DNA of 64,000 bases, from assembly GCA_014898415.1 (NCBI GenBank), contig RCTD01000023.1, positions 186,001 to 250,000 of the forward strand. Direction: 5' to 3'. The notes under the pieces were generated by a model that was not told the origin of the DNA, ran no database searches, and saw nothing but the letters and a program-made list of their open reading frames with translations. Origin of the DNA: Stromatinia cepivora (taxonomy: Eukaryota > Ascomycota > Leotiomycetes > Helotiales > Sclerotiniaceae). Shown here one piece after another: positions 10,939-24,507 of the stretch (within the stretch, counting starts at the first letter, position 1; every line of letters begins with the position of its first letter). The translations under genes and the position numbers were made by a program.

Positions 10939-13900
10939 TTACCAATCTTCCACATTCAAAGTTGTAGGTACAGCTTGCGCAGAACTATTACTCCAAGTGT
11001 CACTAGGACTTTGGCCTTGAGGCTCATGCATTGGTTGTTCAAAACCTTGCTGCCAAATACTTTGGTTCATGCCATAATTGGGGACTCCAGTTGGGAGCAT
11101 ACTACCTCCTTGGTTTGGACTACCACTCATTCCAGGCTGGCCTCGCTGCATGCGTTGAGGCAATTGATTTGATTGATTCTGATTAGGAATTGGCTGTTGA
11201 GGTGCACCAAGGTTGGGCATGAGATTTGGGTCAAGATTGGGATGACTTGGCGGGGAGAATTGAATGTTATTTAGACTAGGGCCACCTTCAGGGAACAATT
11301 GATCTGGTTGAAAGTTCTCCCAAAGAGATTGCGATATGTTTGGGGAGTTTCTGGTAACGAGATAGAGATCCGGAGGTGTGGCTGGAACGGAATATGAGGG
11401 GTTGAATGGTGTGGCGGGACGTGTGTGAGGGCGAGAACTAGAGCCTCCCATGAATGTGTCTCGATTTTGTCTTTGATTTGGCGATGTAATGGGTGGTGGT
11501 GCAGGCATTGAGGAGGAATTAAAACCTTGACTTGGTGTTTGTGGTCTGGACCGCTCATACGATTCTTGTGGCGCTGGCCCACTGCTCACGCCGAAGTCCA
11601 GTGACATATCGTCATATTTTCTCTTCAGAGAATCATTTTTGGCCTGGTTGAGGCCATCGCTAATGCCCTGTACCATGCGTTTATGCCGTTTCCCAGCAGC
11701 CTTCTGAAGGCGCTCCTCGAGAACCTTATTTCCTAAGATGGACTCAAATAGTGTGTAGACCATCTTAGCTACGAGCCAAACTCGAGATACATCTTTCAAG
11801 CCATTCATACATACGCGCATTCGCTCTTGAGTAGCTGCGACGATGGAAGGTACCGAGGATCGCATTTGATAAACGTGCATGATCAAGGCAGAGAACAAAC
11901 TATAAACGATAAATGCTGGGCAGTATCGTAGCTCATCATGTGCCGATAGGTTCTCGATGATTGAGGTAATCATACCTGCGGCTTGAAATGCGATAGTCCG
12001 AGATGGATATACGTTTTCCTCATAACCACCTCTCTGTGTAGTAGCAGGTGGCATATGTGCTCGGTGTAATAAGCAGAGTGTTGTATAGTAATTGGAATGT
12101 AGCAGAGCTGCCCAGAATTGATGTCGAGGCATTTCCCAATATACCTCCTTAGGACAGTGAGAAAGCCAGTCTGCTAAGGCCATATCACTGTGGGTGAGGT
12201 CAATCGCATTTTGCCGTCGAGCTTTTGAAGCCACGCTGTATTGTTGTGAGAGAACCAATCCCATGATTTCGCAAAGCTTAACATATTGAAGGAAAAATTG
12301 GATATGCATAGGGTCTTGAGGGAATTCGGCTGGTTGATCATTCTCATCCTCGATAAAATCATCCTCACTAACCATCTCCACGTCGGAATCATCCGTATTG
12401 ATATGCACGGGGCGGCCAAGAGCGACTGCAACAGATCGGTCACGGGTAAACAACGTCCACCAAATCCTCTTCCAAAGTCTCTTGTCGGCTTTGCTGAGTG
12501 CAGAACCTTCAACGCTCCTATGCATGCCCGAACCCTGTGCTACAATAGTCGCCACCCTGCTCCAATAAAATACGTTCTTCGTCACATCTTCTGGTCCTTC
12601 CCAATACCATCCCATCAAAACCAGAGCTTGTACAATTGTAACCCTGTCATCTTCATAGTTGGCGTCGTAGAGGGCTTTGGCACGCTTGTAAAATGTCAGG
12701 GCAGCGGGGGTTGTTGATCCATTGGCGTCCATTAACTGGGGATTTGTACAGACCCTGGACCCAGCCAGGAGGATAGCCTGCAGTAACAAAAGTGAAGGTG
12801 GATTTTTGGCATCGCGATATTGTTTCATAAATCTGTTCCGATTGATTACAGGCACAATTGGGGCAACCCACTTGAAATATGCATCGACCAATTCATCACA
12901 AAGAGATCTAGGAGGAAGTAAAAATGCTCCCCGTTGATGTAGGATATCGATTTCCACGTTATCCAGTTCCGTCAGCCTCGCCCTAGATCCCCTAATATTC
13001 TCCGGTAAAGGATAATGCACAACGTCCGCGTTGCCATGTCGATCGTGTACGAGTAATGTCAAATTTGATGATTCTCCCAGATATGCCACCCTTCCTGCCT
13101 CCTTTATGGGCGCTCTGGTGAATTTAGGCTTCATGAATTGAGCGTAGGTAGTTTCGTCATTTTCCCGTTGGCGGGCTTGAGCTTCCGTGAGAGAAGTCGC
13201 AGGTGTTCCATCTTGAGTGTTATAGGTGGCAGTGCTCCTGGGAGTTTGGGTATTCGGGGAATCATTCTGAGGTGACCGTTCGTCGACTGTTTCTCCTCGG
13301 TCGCTACCCTCGTCAGCTGCAAGCCCTACAGAAGCCCGAGGTAAATTGTACCTATCAGAATCTTTGCTTTTGCCATTTGTTTTCTTGCGTTTCGGTGTTG
13401 GAATCTTGCATTCTATCGAGAATGCGACGCAGTTTGTGCAAGGCACGCCTAAACTAGCAGCATCACATCGTACCTATCGACCCATTAATATAGACTCTAG
13501 AAGCTGCATGACAATGCAGCCGCGCAAAAGATTTGCGTAACATTACCTTTCTAGCATGGCATGTCTGCGAATTGTTGTTAGCAAATGTTTGTCAATATCC
13601 ATTTAATCCTCCACAGTCACAATCTGCTCCTCGGACCGAGGCATCAAATAGATGGATAAGAAATGGGCAGATATGTACATACTTGGCAAGCTCGTGAAGC
13701 TCGTTGTCTTCATCCCGAAAAATGTCAGCGCATTTATATACCGGACAATAATTCCCATCATACCTTCTGAATGAAGCATGTCCCGGAAGCTGTGAACTAG
13801 GTGCGGCATTTGAGCCAGCAGGAGCTTGACTACTCATTTGCGGTGCTGGTGCAGAGTATTGGTTAGATGAACCATCTGCGGACATTTCGTTTGAGGCCAT
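10939..13900 (-). CDS. Zn2Cys6 transcription factor, FarA/CTF1-beta type
   Basis: Three exons: 13900-13742, an 18-nt microexon 13564-13547, and 13473-10939, giving 903 aa. Only this splicing completes the zinc cluster: CPTCHARKVRC from exons 1 to 3, then PCTNCVAFSIEC, the six-Cys pattern C-x2-C-x6-C...C-x2-C-x6-C. A basic stretch (PTPKRKK) follows. The middle holds a fungal-specific transcription factor domain, with YFKWVAPIVPVINRNRF near its start. The C-terminal third is Gln/Pro/Ser/Asn-rich, a likely activation region, ending NVEDW. The cluster sequence resembles cutinase transcription factor 1-beta and FarA, which respond to fatty acids and control beta-oxidation or cutinase genes; that assignment is from memory. 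The first intron (13741-13565) has a perfect TGCTAAC branch site before its CGCAG end. Confidence 0.88.
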
Positions 13901-15234
13901 AGCAGCCGTAATTTCCCAGTGCTCTTATCATGCAATTCAATAATATAATGAATTTCCTTATGATGATATGTCGTCGGATTGATTTGTGTGTGTACTGAGT
14001 GTCGGTGGAAAGTTGGTCGTCGCGAGGTTGATAAATTTGGGCTTCTCGGTACGGCTATTTTTACGTTTTCGGGACTTGAGTTAGGTACCTACACCTGTGA
14101 GAAATGGTGGTCATGTGGGGGTAAGGGTGAATGATTTTTAAGGTACTGAATTGATCAAATTGATCTGCAGGTATGGATGAATCCGTTTGCGCTGAAATAA
14201 ATTCAATTGTATTCGTTCAAAATAATTGAGCTAAAGAGAAAAAACAATCAATTGTGAAATCAATTCCAAACAATCAAATCAATCTTGCAATCCTATTCTT
14301 TGTTGTATCTTTGCTTACTCCAATTCGACGTGGCATGTTGAAATAGAAATAGGTTAGCTATCAAATATCCATAAGTCCGTATTGCTGTATCATTCATACA
14401 TAGCCCCCTTTCGCAACCCTAAACATAGGGTAAGTGAGGTTGGATAGTTACAAATCATACAGTTGCTTATTAACCTCCAGCTATTAAGGTTTTAAGACTA
14501 CAAAGGTCGAGGGGAACACGCGACACTTCTTCTCCACTAATTCTACGCACAACATCACAATAACGGCAACGCTCGACCTCGAAGCCGCATGGAACATCTT
14601 GTGGATCGCGGGATGGCGCATTGGTTGAGTTAATTGTCCATAGAGAGGTTAATCGTCTTCGGTTCAAATTGCCTATTATATGTACTATAATGCGGCGGTA
14701 CCTTCATTCAAAGCTTTTATTTCTCTATAGGGCCGCAAATACTAGGTAGTTATTGCTATAATGAGATCATCCGTCTTCATCAAAAAACGCCCATTATATC
14801 AGCAATACACTTAACACCATTTCGACCACCGGTACTTTCACTTAAATCTCAATCTTCACCATCTATATGAAATCAATGATTCTCGTCCAGCATACATGAC
14901 GTACATCATTGTGGAGCGGGTTGCAGAGCGGATCAATCTTGACCATGCACACTAAGTATATTTGTTCACAAGTGATAATAAATACAGCTACAATCCTCAC
15001 ATCAATCAAATACGAAGTGAATCCGGAACGATCCAGCCCTACACCCCGCAATTCTCACATTCACCGATATGGATATGTAAATTTGAGCTTAATTCAATTA
15101 TGGGGTGGGCCAGGAGCATCGGTACCTTTTGGCCAGTCCCTGGGGCAGGTTTCTTCATCGACATTACCTAATAATTCTCGTCATTGTAGACCGTGATTTT
15201 ATCTAGCATCATTACAATATATACATTCCATCCT
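13901..15234. other. intergenic, promoter of the zinc-cluster regulator
   Basis: About 1.3 kb upstream of the minus-strand regulator and downstream of mcd4. One stretch on the minus strand (14470-14667) reads like protein with CGFEVERCRYCDVVRRISGEE but has no ATG and no partner exon that I could find. No tRNA fold is supported. Confidence 0.5.
14470..14667 (-). other. coding-like open stretch, Cys-rich, unassigned
   Basis: A 65-codon open stretch on the minus strand begins at TTG rather than ATG. It contains VPCGFEVERC, RYCDVVRRI and VPLDLCSLKTL, with a spaced Cys pattern that looks more like real protein than random translation. I do not recognise the family and saw no clear upstream exon. 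It may be an exon of a small gene, a gene relic or chance. Confidence 0.2.
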
Positions 15235-18200
15235 TCACGTACTTTTGCCATTGACAGCGGTCTTGGTATTTCCATTGCCCAACTTTTCATCCTCCCTGAT
15301 GACCCCTCCAAGCTCCCGTTCCTTCCCGAGCTGACTAGAATTATCCTCAACCTCTACACCTGCGATAAAAAGCTCACTGACACCCTCTAAACTAGCCACA
15401 AACAGACATAGCAAGCTTGCGATGACGAAGTGGCTGATCGTAGATCCAATTTCTAACCATGATCCTTCATCCTTAACCACCCAGAAGAAGTGCAGAGTCA
15501 GGAAATCGCTGATAGCAATTACTACCATGAACAAAGCTGATGGCGCGACGCCAAGTCTCTTGTTCAAGATACCCAAGTTCGCTGAGATCAATGCAAACGG
15601 AATCATGAGCTTCACAATCAACAAAGCTCCTTGAGAGAAAGGATCAAAGACTGGAATCAGACGATTCACGCTGTCCAGACTAAAGGATGAGACAGATGCC
15701 ATGTTTCCAGTGCTGAAAAATGCTGACTGCAAAAGTATGAGGAAGAACAGAGATATCCGTGCATCTGTCAATGTGAGAGATCGGAATGGGGAGGAGGATA
15801 ACGAAGCAGGGATTTCTGGTACTGAGGCATCATTTGCCTTGACTGTTGTCGTTTTGCTCATAGTGTGTTTATGGATGCCGTGCTCTAAGAGAACCCAGGT
15901 GATAAGGGTAGCAGAAAATGCAAAGTAGAATAAGCCTTCGTATGAGATTGTGAGAATAACAAATAGTGGTGCAAATGTCAAAAATATGATCATTAATCTG
16001 TGGAGATAATGGTTATTGGGCTGTAGGCGATGCAAAAAGGGCATTATCAAAGACGCTACTTTATTCATGTTAGCTTTCCCCAGATTATCAAGTGTTCATG
16101 AACGTACCAATTAAGCACCAACCAATTATTTGATTGCCTCGAGGAAGTCCCATTCTGGCCTGCAAGGACATCGCTGTAGATCTCGTAACAATCATGGATA
16201 GGACAACCAATCCAATCTATTTGAAGGTCAGAATTCGTAGTTTAGGGCAATGGGCAGGATTATTTTCACCTGCGCCCCAATAAGTGAACGGGATAGAAGA
16301 TTATCGGCTGGCGCGATGGAATCACCTGCCATCTTGGATCTTGCCAGCAACTTTCTTTCAAAGGCAAGATACAATACACCTACGGCTACCATCAAGGCAC
16401 CGCCATACAAACTATACCCGAGGTTAGCTAGAATCCTGACCACTTGTGATAGTGACAACCCACATAAGATCTATGTCTTCAATCTTCATTGCCGGAAGTA
16501 ATGTGAAAGAGCTCATTCCCACACAGGACGCAATCCACGTTAGAGTTAATGCCTTGTTTTTCCTCAAAAATCCCAGCCCGTAAAATGCCGGCCAGAAAGT
16601 TGCCAAGATGAATAAAACGGAGAAGATTTCTCTATGTGTGTAGCCCCATGCCTGATTCATGTATAAGTAACGACGCATCGTGGAATGATACAATGACTTA
16701 CAAGAGATTCTATGAGACCTAAGAAAATTATGGTCTTAATAATTATTCCTATATAAGCAAGTGGTGACTTTATATGGCCAAATAGGGCTTTCCCGCCTTC
16801 TGTAAGAGCATTTCGACGAGCATACACTTCTTCCCAGAATGCTACTGGGAAAACAGCATAAGCATAATATGTTAGAGGCGATTCTGATACAATAAAGGAA
16901 GCAAAAAGTGCGACAAGTATCGAAGAGAAAAACAGACTGCCAGCCAAAGTTCTGGAGGTCTTAGTGTTTCCATGAAGAACGTGAAGATCAATGACAGTGG
17001 TGAGGGCAAATATGATCCAACCCAAGTATCCCATTGTGATCAAGGCTCTCAGGAAAAGCCAATCATACGTTTGAAGATATCGAAGGCCGGCTAAGCCAAG
17101 TCTTACAAGTTCTGCAGTCTCTCGAATTGCTTCTTCATGTTGACCTCGATTGATTAAATTTCTGATATCAGCTAATCGATGCTCAGCCGTGTGATTATCG
17201 TCTCCGAGACCTTCAAATGGTCTGTATCTCAACTCCGTGGCTTTCTTGTGCTCCTCTTTGATCCGATACATATCAAGAATACCTCTAGCATTAGCAAGAA
17301 AAGCTTCAGCTTTTTCGGGAATATCCGCTGCAAGGTAGGGCAAGGGTAATTCTCCCACTGAATTGACCGGAAAGTTGACTCCAGCCAAATATGCCATGAG
17401 AGCTGCGACATCTGCTTGTGAAACATCATATCGATGGATGTGATCCATTCCCCAGTCTGAGGATAGCTCATCATGACCTGGTGCGATTCCATGGGCCTGT
17501 ACGATTGGCTTTGCTACTCCGGATCCCCAAGCAATGAGTGGAGTGCGTGTGTTGTCTGGGTGTCCATCACCATGACTTCCCCAATCACTCATTCCATGAT
17601 CAGCTGTGAAAACAAAAGCAGTCTTATCATCGTTATAGAAATTTTCGATAACCTTTGTTACTTCCTTGATGCCTTCGTCCACAACTTTGAGGTTGTATAG
17701 ATATTCTTTTGAGTATGGCCGGTAAGCATGGCCTGTAGTATCCAGGCCGAGGAGATGCAGAAAGAACACATTCTTATCTTGTCTCAATGCGGCATTTAAA
17801 GTAGCATTTCTAGCAGCTTCTGCGAAAAGAGCCTTAACTCTGTCGAATACCCAGATATCCAAATGTAAAGCTGCTTTTGAAAAGTCCTCCTCCTCAGCAG
17901 AATATGTATATGCATCGACACGACCTGGCACAGCACCCAACTGAAACATCGGCAAGATATCTGGACTTCCCCATGACCAAGTATGCCTACTCCTATTGAA
18001 AACACTGTCGAAGTTTACGGGATTGAGTTTCCATCCAGTAGCAACTGCCGACACATCTTCGTACATACCCGCAATGAGTGCAACATGTCCCGGGCGAGAC
18101 TCCGTAGGAACTCTAGTATGAGAAACACCGAAAGTACCGTGCCCCAGAACCCGCGAGCGAAGGAATGGCGCAAGAGGCCGTGGGATGAGGTCTTCTTGCG

Positions 18201-18504
18201 ATTTGGGATATGGTTCTGGAAATGATTGAAAGGCTTTATCTGCTCGTAGACCATCACCTGCAGACGCAGATTATCAGTCCATTGCAGTCACAAAAAGTGA
18301 CATAAAAATAGATAGAACGAACATACCAACGAAAAGCACCAAACGCTTTGCTGGAGCTTCCACTCCATCTGGCCTCTCTACTCCAAACTCTCGCATCCCA
18401 GACACTATTGGACTCACAAAATAAATATCAAAGATTGAATAAATATAAACCAGATGAAAAGCCATTGCAATGGCTAAAAAGCCAAAACGATTAACTCTAG
18501 CCAT
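15235..18504 (-). CDS. mcd4: GPI ethanolamine phosphate transferase 1 (Mcd4)
   Basis: Six exons in phase: 18504-18327, 18257-16702, 16651-16464, 16411-16270, 16216-16108 and 16058-15235, giving 998 aa, a normal length. The protein starts with a signal-anchor helix (FGFLAIAMAFHLVYIYSIF). An alkaline-phosphatase-superfamily luminal domain follows: GDGLRADKAF with the metal-binding Asp, SRPGHVALIAGMYEDVSAVA, and FTADHGMSDWGSHGDGHP. The C-terminal half is a multi-helix membrane region (PigN domain). Mcd4 adds ethanolamine phosphate to the first mannose of the GPI precursor in the ER and is essential in yeast. Introns are 42-70 nt, the 16107-16059 one lying inside the membrane region. Identification is firm; the exon borders agree with every family block I could check. 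Confidence 0.96.
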
Positions 18505-21500
18505 ATTTTCGATGAGTCTGTCCTGTAAATAATTCGTACTCCAACGCGTCTGCGTTCAATTGAACAAACAGCTTCGACTTCTTGATGGTCAGATTATCTA
18601 AACACCTTGATGGGTTTATGCCAAAATCATTTGTAGAAAAATTAAAGGAATGGCGCGCCCTTAATGGACGAAAATTATGTACTGTAAATACAAATCAGAT
18701 GAGAATCTCTCCCCCTTAATAGATATCTCAATGTTCAAAAGATTTCGAAGACTTCACTTATTGTCGATAAAAATTATCCGATAGGACACGACATCATCGG
18801 TTGCCAAGGGACGTTCGAGATCGTCTATTTTTAGCTTTTCTTTTAAACTTCAACGACACTGCATCAAATTATAAAATATTCATTTTCTACTTTCCCACTG
18901 ATAAGATTGTTATGTGGCATAAAAGTTCTCAATTTGGTTGAAAGATCTTTTTGTGGTCGTCGATAGTATTGAATCATAGGCAGAGGCGCTCACCAGGAAA
19001 GCTCACCGGGAACGGTTCTTCAAAGCTACGTAGTAAACTTTGTTCATGACACTCAGCTTTTCCTTATCAACTACCTGCTTTCCCGTACCCAGCGTTTAGG
19101 CCGGGATAGTCTCTATATTTATGGACTCGTTCTTCAAACGATCAAATACCAAGCAGTATGCTAGTATCCTTGTGATAGAGAAGCTTCTCGTGTATTTTAC
19201 TATTCGTAACTGCTTGGCCAAAGTTCCTTGCAGCCAAATATTCAGGATCTGGTGACTTTTTCCCCCTTGCCAATATTGTGCCAACAACTGCAGTTTCAGC
19301 TCTATGTGAGTTTGCCCTCAGAAGCGCCAGCAATAAAGCTGTTGTCACATTATCCTCACATAGTTGTTTGGAATCAAATTTATGCATCATTGTGAAAAAT
19401 GGATTCGATCTCCACTAATCCATGAAGGTGAATGTGTAAGTCTGTGCTGTGCTGTGCTATGCTATGCCATGTGTTATATTGTGTTTTCACTTGGGGGTTG
19501 CATTTTCGATTTGAGGCAGTTTCGTGAGTTCGAGTGGTGAGGAAGACATTCTTTTGTCATGGGTAAGTAAATTGTGTTTGGTCATGGTGATCTTGAATTG
19601 CTCGATTCAGAGTATGGCATGCAAGTGAAATTCGAAAACTCAGTTTTCATCGACACTTCCATTAAAATAACGTCATTTTATTCGTTTACTATTCTTCTTC
19701 TATTCGCTATCCATCCTATACCGTAACATCACAACAGCATATCCACTATCAAAAATAAAGCTACCAAGTCGACCTACAGCTTTAAGGGCTGCATCACCAT
19801 ATTGCCCTTCATCGAATTTCAGAGACCAGGCACTCAAAAGTCAGTAATCTACAGAGTACAGTCCGTATATATACAAGACGTACTAGTTGTGAGCCCGCTA
19901 AATTTCTCTCCGATTTCAGCCGTATTTCGACTTGCTGTCACTATTCGTTTCAATTATCGCCCTCATACACTTCTATTATTTATCCAAGCCAGCAGCTACA
20001 AGTCAAGAAGATTTGCCTCTGGATTCATTACACAATCATGATACTCGATACAAAACGATGATACAGAGACAATACATCGTTCTATGCTCACACTATCACT
20101 ATCACTATCTTCTCTTTATGTTTTAAACCCTATAGGCTGTTTACACAATAGAGGTTACCAAGAGCTCCACGGCACTTTTCATCTAGTATCTGAACACTAT
20201 AGCCCTAAACCTACTTACCTGCTAATTTAGAGTGTTACAGGCATCTACAGGCTTAAGACCCCGTAACAGATATGCAACAAAAGGGATTGAGGAGTGAAGG
20301 TAGGATGTGATTGGTTGTTTGGTTGGTGGAGTGAATATAATATATATTGAGAGTGAAGCAAGGGGGAGATGAAGAGCGAAAAAATTAAACGACAATAGTT
20401 GAACATGAAGCAAGCTACCTACTCAACAACCTCCAGCTTTCATCTGTACTTAACGGATCTTTTTAAGTCACGTATCTAGTGTCATTGGACTGGATTTGTA
20501 TATCAACGATGAAGTTGCAATAAAATATCATACATCGCATCTAGGAATTGCTCAACCTGATATTTTATCCCAGGCGGATTGCAGCGCGGTGAATGTCACT
20601 TATCTGATTTCCAGGTAGATGATCCATTATCCTTATATATCTTCTGCTCAAGCACAGACCCATCCAATGATTTAGAGTAAAGCTCATATTTGATCAGCGA
20701 AACATAAAAGAATTCCGATGCAAGCACGGAGATAGACAAGCTCTGCTGCGAAAAAGAAGGGGATAAGCGTGGAGGATGGAAAGAGGAAGAGCTGGGCATA
20801 GAAGCATATGAGGATGTGACATAATCAAATACAGTTGATATAAAGGTTTCGATGGAGAGAGAGGGTATTTTAGTAGATGTAGAGAACGCAAGTGGAATTA
20901 AGGAGTCATGTTTAAATGGGACGGGAAGAGGGAGAAGACAGATGGACGAGAGACAACCATTCTTCCCGTCGGTGCCTTTGCTTTATGAGTCTGCGTGGTG
21001 GAATAATCTGCTATACAATAGGAAGCATTGCCAACCCCCCCAAAACACTACGGTAGTTGGATCAAGCTATCAGGACAACCAGCAGGATTCGACAGCATAC
21101 TTACGGTATTCCTACACATTCCATCTCTGCTCATCTGCATTCAAAACCTTTACTAAGTCCTCTCCTCCACTCCTCAACCTCATTATCGCCGCACCAGGAA
21201 CATGAGGAAGTGATAATAGATTCGGAAGAGCAAGATGGAGGGCCCAAAACTAATACTGGAGCTTATGATGTCAAATTCAATCGCTGGAAGAAAGCCAGTT
21301 GTTTAATGAGGTAATGAGCCAGGAAGAGAAGCAAGTTTTTACTTTTCCGGCTCTCTGAGATGCGTGACTAGTGCTGTGATCGGTACATAGGTAGGCTAGA
21401 TATGTAGTTGATATTGAAGTGATGATGTCATGATGTCATTACTCTAGAGTAGTAAGATCTTGTAGTTGATACAAAATCAATAGCAAAAACAATTTTGGCT

Positions 21501-24500
21501 GTATATTTAAAGACCTCTATGAGACATAATCATGTCTCAAACTGTGATGTTCACATGGGCACTTGCCTCGCCCAGCTTCACAAGGAAATTTGCCGCTTCC
21601 CACTGAGCTTTGTAGGAACTTATGTTGCTCCCGGTGAGCACCCCAAATAACTTTGAGTAGGACAATAAATATAACAAGCAAATCACATAAAAAGAGATAT
21701 CCAGAACCCCTCTTCTGCACATGCTCAACTGACATGTATATTTGCAAATATTGCATACAACACTTAGTTACTATCCATAACCACAATCCCACTCACCAGC
21801 ACGAGCTCAACAACCCCAACAAACCACAAACCCACAAGCTTAAGGATAGATACGCCATAAACCTTTTCCTTCGTATCTAAGTCATACAACCCGATTACGC
21901 GATTCTTTCGACCAGTAACAGCATGCTAGATAAGTTGACATTTTCGCGTTTTGGTATAGTGATGCATATACGAATATTGTGATTGCATGTATAGATTGCA
22001 TGATGATCAGGATGTCCATGCTGTGCCTTTTCACTGCGTGAGTATCTTTTCGTGATTCGTTGGGGGATGGTGTTTAAAGGTTGGAACCCTACTTGGCTTA
22101 TAAGGGAATTTATTTATCTTTGGGGATATTATTAGTGTATTATCTTGGATTTCTTCATATGGATGATGTGATGATATATTCACGATTGCGGCGGTTTGCA
22201 TACGCATGTGTGTATCTTGGCCTTGGGGTTTTCGAGGCGTGCTGTGTCCTGGCTCGACCTCTGTCTATCTACTTGGCAACGTAGATAACGAATAAATTCC
22301 CGGTTTGATGGGATGTCAATGGTGCAGTTATAATATGTAACTGTACATACTCGGAAAGTACATAGGCAAGCACGGCAAAGCCAACAGATTCGGAGAGTCA
22401 GAGGTGTTATTCATGGGTAAATTGTTATTGGTTGTATGGGATTGGATTCAAGGTACGATGTCACCTAGTACACAGGTACAGTTTATCCTAAATGCGATGC
22501 TGTGGGCTGTTGAGGTCAAGTTGTGTTCCATGTCATTGTTTGATGGCAGGTTTTGTCACAGCGTTATCTGCAGGTGTGAAATTAAGTAAGTGTTGATGAA
22601 GACTTAACTGATGCTTGCACATAATGTCGGCATATGGAATTCTGAATGGAGGTCCCTCGACCAAATTTGTAAGGAAAGTGGATATGAGCTGATCTTTTTT
22701 GGACTTCATATGGAGCTGAAGGACTGCTTTCGATCAGTCTGTGTAAACTTGCAGACAGAGATTTATTCATCGCCTTCAGAAAAGGAGCGTGCTGTTGGTA
22801 TATTCGAATTAGCGATGTATTTTAAGCATTTGTCTTGTAACTTTTGTTGGTAACGAATCTCCCCCTCAGGGCCCAATTCTTCATTTCGAATTAAGGTTAC
22901 AATCAGAGATGAAGTAATTTTATATCCACGTCTTTTTTTGGACGGACATCCAAAAACTCTCCTCCATTTCCGGCTCTTCCCCAACAGCTGGAATTATTCG
23001 ATAATAAGCTTCATCCCCAGCCAACAAGAAGCCCCAGACAGATAAGAAAGGGTTTTGATACTGTAATGGTTTTTCGTACGGGGATCGACTTTATGGAATC
23101 GAAGAATGATAGGGCCGAAGATTGGTGCTAGGTATTCATACTGGATAACCCCAAACTGTTGGATGAAAACTTAGCCCCTGCATCAAGAGTGAAGACCGTC
23201 CAAACAGTACTTTCATGTTTCAATGCTTATGACATGCATTCGGAATCTACTCTATTTCGATGTCGGCATGGAGATTGAGTTTTGTTGAAATGACTGCTTT
23301 GCATTTATTTCTCCCTAGTATTCAAGATGAAAGGAAAGTTACCCCGTTGGAGTGCTAAAAAAAAAACAATTAGATATGGCTACTAGGAAAATCCCATGGC
23401 ATCATGCAGTGTTTATTTACTTCGCTTTAGCACACCAATGAAAGTTCGAGATGTCGCGATATCAGTAGGAGTACAAATATTACCCTATCTCGTATCTAAC
23501 AAGCCATGGAAGGATACAACAGCTTTTTTCACTCAACCTCAAACGTCAGTAACGAAGAATTGAACCGCAATATCACCTGTATTACTATCGTCTTATCAAA
23601 ATATCGACGCAAAATGAATCCAATCTGCCAAGAGGCTTTCAAGAACATACATCATCATGCGACAATAACAAGACGAGTGCAAAATGTAGATCATCCCCTA
23701 TTTACCAATCACGGTGTGAGAGATCCTCACGATAACTTCCTATGTATGTGCTAAAAAGTGGTTTGTTTGAACGTCCGGTCCTTTTACCAGATGAGGTACC
23801 AGTAACTGAGCAAACAATTCTCTTGAAACATAAGTGTTTGCGCAGTAACAACGAATATGCTTGTGAATGGATGTTTGAACAGAATTTCACGGATAGTGAT
23901 TGAATAACCACGAATTGGGCTGATGCTGGTACCGACCGGATTTGAATGAAATCTTAGATGCTTCGCGATCCATTTGAATCATTAACTACAAATTGTGATG
24001 TAAAGCTATGAATATCTATCTCTACGGCTTTCATTGATCACGACCGACCCGTATAGAAGAGATTCTAGATTCATTAGCTTTAATTCGTAGACATTCTGGG
24101 AACTATATAGGGACCGGCGATAGTAATTCAATTAATTATTAATGTTAAAATAAAAAAATAAATGGGATACTGCAGATCAATTAGTATTGCATAGAAGCTA
24201 AAAGGTAAGCCTATCTAACGAAACATTAACAGGATTAATTACTGGCTGGAGAACGTGAAAAATACATCTAGTACAAACCTAAACATACTAGGTACAGTAC
24301 CCAGTAAGTATAATCAGTTCCTTCAAGGCTTCTCAGATTTCTCGTTTGCGGCTTTTTAAATCTCGTCGTTCAATAAATCGCCAATTCTCTTGTTCCAGCC
24401 TTTCTGCCAATTATTCCCAAATCTCCTCAAAACTCCCACACCGAAAGCGATTTCCCACGTTATTCTCCTTTTCGAAGTTTGGAGAATCGTGTCGCAAGTC

Positions 24501-24507
24501 TGCTTAG
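18505..24507. other. gene-poor 6-kb intergenic region between mcd4 and bst1
   Basis: Both flanking genes point outward, so both promoters lie here. I found no recognisable gene. Open stretches at 19142-19390 (minus), 19932-20126 (plus), 20852-21205 (plus) and 23506-23754 (plus) carry no family motif. The 19932-20126 stretch follows a TTTCAG acceptor-like site and has a hydrophobic start (LLSLFVSIIALIHFYYL), so it could be a last exon, but I could not find its partners. Small GCTGT/GCTAT repeats lie near 19443-19470. Confidence 0.5.

Noticed and set aside
14610..14690. tRNA-like words (GGTTCAAATT, TGGTTGAG)
   Set aside because: No seven-base acceptor stem or complete cloverleaf could be paired around them.
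19142..19390. 82-codon minus-strand frame upstream of mcd4
   Set aside because: No family resemblance and no supporting splice pattern; probably chance in the mcd4 upstream region.
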